A stretch of 64,000 nt of DNA, taken from the NCBI RefSeq assembly GCF_017876155.1, contig NZ_JAGINP010000010.1, positions 174,786-238,785 on the forward strand, given 5' to 3'. The stretch comes from Azospirillum rugosum (GTDB taxonomy: Bacteria > Pseudomonadota > Alphaproteobacteria > Azospirillales > Azospirillaceae). Shown in pieces: positions 61,792-64,000 of the stretch (the first letter of the stretch is position 1; each line of letters opens with the position of its first letter). The notes beneath the pieces were generated by a model, which searched no databases, had not been told where the DNA came from, and was given only the letters and a program-made list of their open reading frames with translations. Position numbers and translations under genes: made by a program.

Positions 61792-61996
61792 TTGAACCTC
61801 CCCGTTCCCGATTACTCGACGCTGGCCCGGCGCAGCGCCCGGCTTTCACGGACGACGGCGCTGAAGACCCCGACCGGGCCGGTCGACGTCGTCATTGACT
61901 CAACCGGCCTGAAGATTTCGGGAACCGGCGAACGGCGAGCCGGTGTACCAGACCATCGCCGAACGCCACGCCGACGCCGCGGTGATCATCCCACCG
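61792..61996 (+). pseudogene. IS5-family transposase remnant
   Basis: L-P-V-P-D-Y-S-T-L-A-R-R-S-A-R-L and V-V-I-D-S-T-G-L-K-I (with the first catalytic Asp of the DDE domain) appear in one frame. After a junction, N-G-E-P-V-Y-Q-T-I-A-E-R-H-A-D-A-A-V-I-I-P-P appears in another. Both blocks belong to IS5-type transposases; the central part is lost. It is not related to the MITE parent, since its N-terminal blocks differ. Confidence 0.75.
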
Positions 61997-61998
61997 CC

Positions 61999-62053
61999 GG
62001 CGGCTACACCGTCGGCTCAGGGCAAAGTCGCCTGACGCTCCTGCTCGGGGGCG
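61999..62053 (+). repeat. 55-bp duplicate of 5944-5998 (inverted)
   Basis: Carries the last codons of the 6-kb SDR gene and its downstream spacer, with its TGA changed to TCA. It is fused directly to the IS5 remnant on the left. A weaker match (CGCGGAGTCACG) continues to about 62072. Confidence 0.8.
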
Positions 62054-62067
62054 ACCCGCGCGCGGAG

Positions 62068-62985
62068 TCACGCCGGACCGGGCTGGAGAGTTCCGGCGGC
62101 GGCGAGCGCGGCGACGCGCGCGGCGGCGAAGTCGATGAAGAGCCGGACGCGCAGGGGCGGGTGGCGCGCGAAGGCGTGCAGCGCTTGAACGGGCACGGCG
62201 GGCAGCGGCGCCTCGGGCAGCACCACCCGCAGCCGTCCCGCCTCCAGCTCCGCCTGCACGGCCACGCGCATGACCTGCGCGATGCCGACCCCGGCCAGCG
62301 CCGCGCCGCGGAGGCCCGCGCCGCTGTCGGTGTCGAGCACGCCCTCCGGCGTGAAGGAGCTTCCATCGGCGAAGGTGATCGGAAAGGGGCGGCCGGCGAG
62401 CGTGTAACGGACGTGGGCGTGCGTGCGGAGCGCCGCGATGGTCTGCGGGACGCCATGCTCCGCCAGATAGGCCGGCGAGGCGACGAGCACCATCGGCAAC
62501 GCCCCCAGCGGCCGCGCGACAAGCTCCGTGTTGGCGAGGACGCCGGCGCGCAACGCGACGTCATAGCCCTCGCGGATCAGGTCGACGTGCCGGTCGGTCA
62601 GGCTGACATCGAGCTTCAGCCCGGCGTTCCGCCCAAGGATCTCGCGCGCCAGCGGCTCCATCAGGGCCGTGCCGAGATCGCTCGGCATCGTCACGCGCAA
62701 CAGGCCCTGGGCGGTGCGCCCGGGCTGGAGGATATCTCCGGCGTCCTCGATGGCGCGCAGGAGCGGCGCGACACGCTCGGCGTAGGCGGCCGCCTCGGCC
62801 GTCAGGGCGAGGCTCCGGGTCGAGCGGTGGAACAGCCGGACGCCAAGCTGCCGCTCCAGTCTGGCGACGCTCTTCGACACGGAGGACGGTGTCGTGCCGA
62901 GCTGGCGGGCGGCACCGGTGAAGGAGCCGCTCTCCGCCGTGCGCAGGAAGGCAAGCAGGTCGTGGCTGCGGTCGGGAATGGGCAT
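62068..62985 (-). CDS. LysR-family transcriptional regulator
   Basis: About 305 residues. N-terminal winged helix: L-L-A-F-L-R-T-A-E-S-G-S-F-T-G-A-A-R-Q-L-G-T-T-P and S-S-V-S-K-S-V-A-R-L. Complete LysR substrate domain. It belongs to the same broad group as the LysR protein at 3209. Divergent from the SDR at 63084 with 98 bp between; GGTGC-N8-GCACC at 63004-63021 is a possible operator. The 3' end abuts the rearranged spacer from the 6-kb locus. Confidence 0.9.
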   Translation of the reverse strand: MPIPDRSHDLLAFLRTAESGSFTGAARQLGTTPSSVSKSVARLERQLGVRLFHRSTRSLALTAEAAAYAERVAPLLRAIEDAGDILQPGRTAQGLLRVTMPSDLGTALMEPLAREILGRNAGLKLDVSLTDRHVDLIREGYDVALRAGVLANTELVARPLGALPMVLVASPAYLAEHGVPQTIAALRTHAHVRYTLAGRPFPITFADGSSFTPEGVLDTDSGAGLRGAALAGVGIAQVMRVAVQAELEAGRLRVVLPEAPLPAVPVQALHAFARHPPLRVRLFIDFAAARVAALAAAGTLQPGPA

Positions 62986-63003
62986 TCGAGACGGTCCGGA
63001 ATA

Positions 63004-63021
63004 GGTGCTTGTCCGCGCACC
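63004..63021. promoter_or_regulatory. Candidate LysR operator dyad
   Basis: GGTGC-N8-GCACC in the divergent region between the LysR and SDR genes. Assigned by symmetry and position only. Confidence 0.35.
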
Positions 63022-63083
63022 AGACTAATTCGACCCGGTCGCGGCGCCCAGATACCCGGTGTGCTTCAACACGGAGACGTACC

Positions 63084-63833
63084 ATGGGTAAGCTTGCGGG
63101 CAAAATCGCCGTCGTCACCGGCGGCAACAGCGGCATCGGCCTCGCCGCAGCCACGATCTTCGCGGCCGAAGGGGCTCGGGTCGTGATCACCGGCCGGCGC
63201 AGGGAGGCGGTGGAAGAGGCGGCCGCCGCCCTGGGGCCTGAGGCGGTCGGTCTGGTCGGCGACATGGCCGATCTTGCCGCGCATGACCGGCTGGTTTCGG
63301 TGGTGCGGGAGCGGTTCGGCGCGATCGATGTCTACATCGCCAACGCCGGCATCAACGTCATCGCACCCTCGGCGGCGGTGACGGAGGCGGACTATGACGC
63401 CCAGTTCGCCACCAACACGCGCGGCGTGTTCTTCGGGGTCACCAAGGCGCTTCCCCTGATGCGCGATGGCGGCGCGATCATCCTCACCGGCTCGATCGCG
63501 AGCGGGAAGGCGCTGGACGGGCATGCGGTCTATGCGGGCAGCAAGGCGGCGCTGGGGGCCTTCGCACGGAGTTGGGCGCTCGAACTTCGCGACCGGCGAA
63601 TCCGCGTGAACCTGCTGAGCCCTGGTCCGGTGGACACGCCGATCCTGAACAAGCTCGGCATACAGCCCCAGGACCGGCCGTCCTTCGAGCGGGAGCTGGC
63701 GCGGTCGATCCCGCTCGGCCGCCTCGGCCGTCCCGAGGAGCTGGCGCGTGCCGCCCTGTTCCTCGCCAGCGACGATGGCGGCTTCGTGACAGGCATCGAC
63801 CTGCGCGTCGATGGCGGGATGACGCTGCCTTAG
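63084..63833 (+). CDS. SDR-family oxidoreductase
   Basis: About 249 residues, classical SDR: T-G-G-N-S-G-I-G-L (14-22), N-A-G-I-N, S-I-A-S, Y-A-G-S-K, P-G-P-V-D-T-P and the C-terminal G-G-M-T-L-P. Probably controlled by the divergent LysR protein. ATG 63084 has GGAGA upstream. A decayed copy of its 3' part is found at 5815-5932. An IS5-type end is inserted 6 bp after its stop, within TTAGTCCTA. Confidence 0.92.
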   Translation: MGKLAGKIAVVTGGNSGIGLAAATIFAAEGARVVITGRRREAVEEAAAALGPEAVGLVGDMADLAAHDRLVSVVRERFGAIDVYIANAGINVIAPSAAVTEADYDAQFATNTRGVFFGVTKALPLMRDGGAIILTGSIASGKALDGHAVYAGSKAALGAFARSWALELRDRRIRVNLLSPGPVDTPILNKLGIQPQDRPSFERELARSIPLGRLGRPEELARAALFLASDDGGFVTGIDLRVDGGMTLP

Positions 63834-63838
63834 TCCTA

Positions 63839-64000
63839 GGCGTTGGTGCAAAAAGGACCGGAGTGGTGGCGGCCGGGAGGGCGAGCGGGTAAAGGATCGG
63901 CCCCCGCTGAAGCCGAGAGTCCGATGCCGTACAAGGCCAACGAGCCCCGCCGTCACAAGATCCCGAAGGCGCGCTAGCGTGTGGAGAACTGGGCAGCCTA
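63839..64000. mobile_element. IS5-type element or MITE, left end (runs off the window)
   Basis: 162 bp identical to 35780-35941. It contains the left terminal repeat CGTTGGTGCAAA, then the start of an IS5-type transposase (M-P-Y-K-A-N-E) interrupted by the same in-frame TAG. The window ends 12-13 bp before the point where the 35.8-kb copy reaches its right terminal repeat, so it cannot be told whether this is a full IS or a second 174-bp MITE. Inserted after CCTA next to the SDR gene. Confidence 0.82.

Noticed and set aside
61981..62034. P-P-A-A-T-P-S-A-Q-G reading as a natural transposase end
   Set aside because: IS5 proteins can have a P-P-x-x-T-A-V-P-S stretch here, but the DNA from 61999 onward matches the unrelated 6-kb SDR end and spacer for 55 bp, so it is a junction.
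1..64000. tRNA, rRNA, riboswitch, CRISPR, prophage or plasmid-origin signals
   Set aside because: None was recognised on either strand by eye; a dedicated covariance-model search would be needed to exclude small RNAs.

Overview
The window is GC-rich (only short intergenic patches are AT-rich) and its gene content fits an Alphaproteobacterium of the Rhodospirillales, most likely Azospirillum or a close relative, probably on an accessory replicon. The grounds are alphaproteobacterial-type LysR/GntR/MCP genes, an exopolysaccharide locus with GH5 cellulases, and a Caulobacter-like sphingolipid gene set. This taxonomic call is inference from gene content. No rRNA, tRNA, CRISPR array or replication origin was found.

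Layout. 0.3-3 kb: small envelope/stress-type genes (MgtC-like, DUF4112, PRC-barrel, peptidoglycan-binding lipoprotein). 3.2-13.3 kb: redox and regulatory genes (LysR with a divergent quinone oxidoreductase, SDR, alternative oxidase, LysR with a divergent EmrA/EmrB efflux pair, class III adenylate cyclase, a pseudo-receiver). 13.5-13.8 kb: relic of a type II NADH dehydrogenase. 14.1-27.9 kb: a Wzx/Wzy/Wzc-type exopolysaccharide locus (WecB-type transferase, initiating sugar transferase, Wzc kinase, GT2, polymerase, flippase, and one divergent glycosyltransferase). It is flanked by two GH5 endoglucanases and a LuxR-type regulator. 28.5-34 kb: a GntR regulator and a divergent catabolic operon (ABC permease, binding protein, ATPase, formamidase-like hydrolase, ornithine cyclodeaminase-like enzyme), then a chemoreceptor. 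36-39.1 kb: a flippase, a glycerophosphotransferase-like enzyme and a small secreted protein in one operon.

39.6-54.8 kb is the most interesting part: a nearly continuous, translationally coupled island that looks like a complete system to make, modify and export a sphingolipid. It holds an acyl-AMP ligase, an ACP, a serine palmitoyltransferase-like enzyme, an epimerase-like ceramide reductase candidate, a GNAT-type ceramide synthase candidate and a fatty-acid/sphingoid hydroxylase. It also holds two nucleotidyltransferases, a HIT protein, a CDP-alcohol phosphotransferase, a lipid kinase, a protein with a TAM41-like nucleotidyltransferase motif, an LptF/LptG-like permease pair and an MlaC-like periplasmic lipid carrier. 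Inferred flow: acyl-ACP plus serine gives ketosphinganine, then ceramide, then a phosphorylated or CDP-activated head-group lipid, then LptFG/MlaC-assisted transport to the outer envelope.

55-64 kb: TetR, AraC and GlxA-type regulators with SDR, hydrolase, NmrA-like and cupin genes, heavily interrupted by decayed insertion sequences (IS630, IS5, IS3 types). A 162-bp IS5-type end at the window edge is identical to part of a 174-bp MITE-like element at 35.8 kb. Sequences around 62-63.8 kb and 5.8-6.0 kb are rearranged copies of one another in opposite orientation; the 5.8 kb copy lacks the IS5-type end and so preserves the pre-insertion site.
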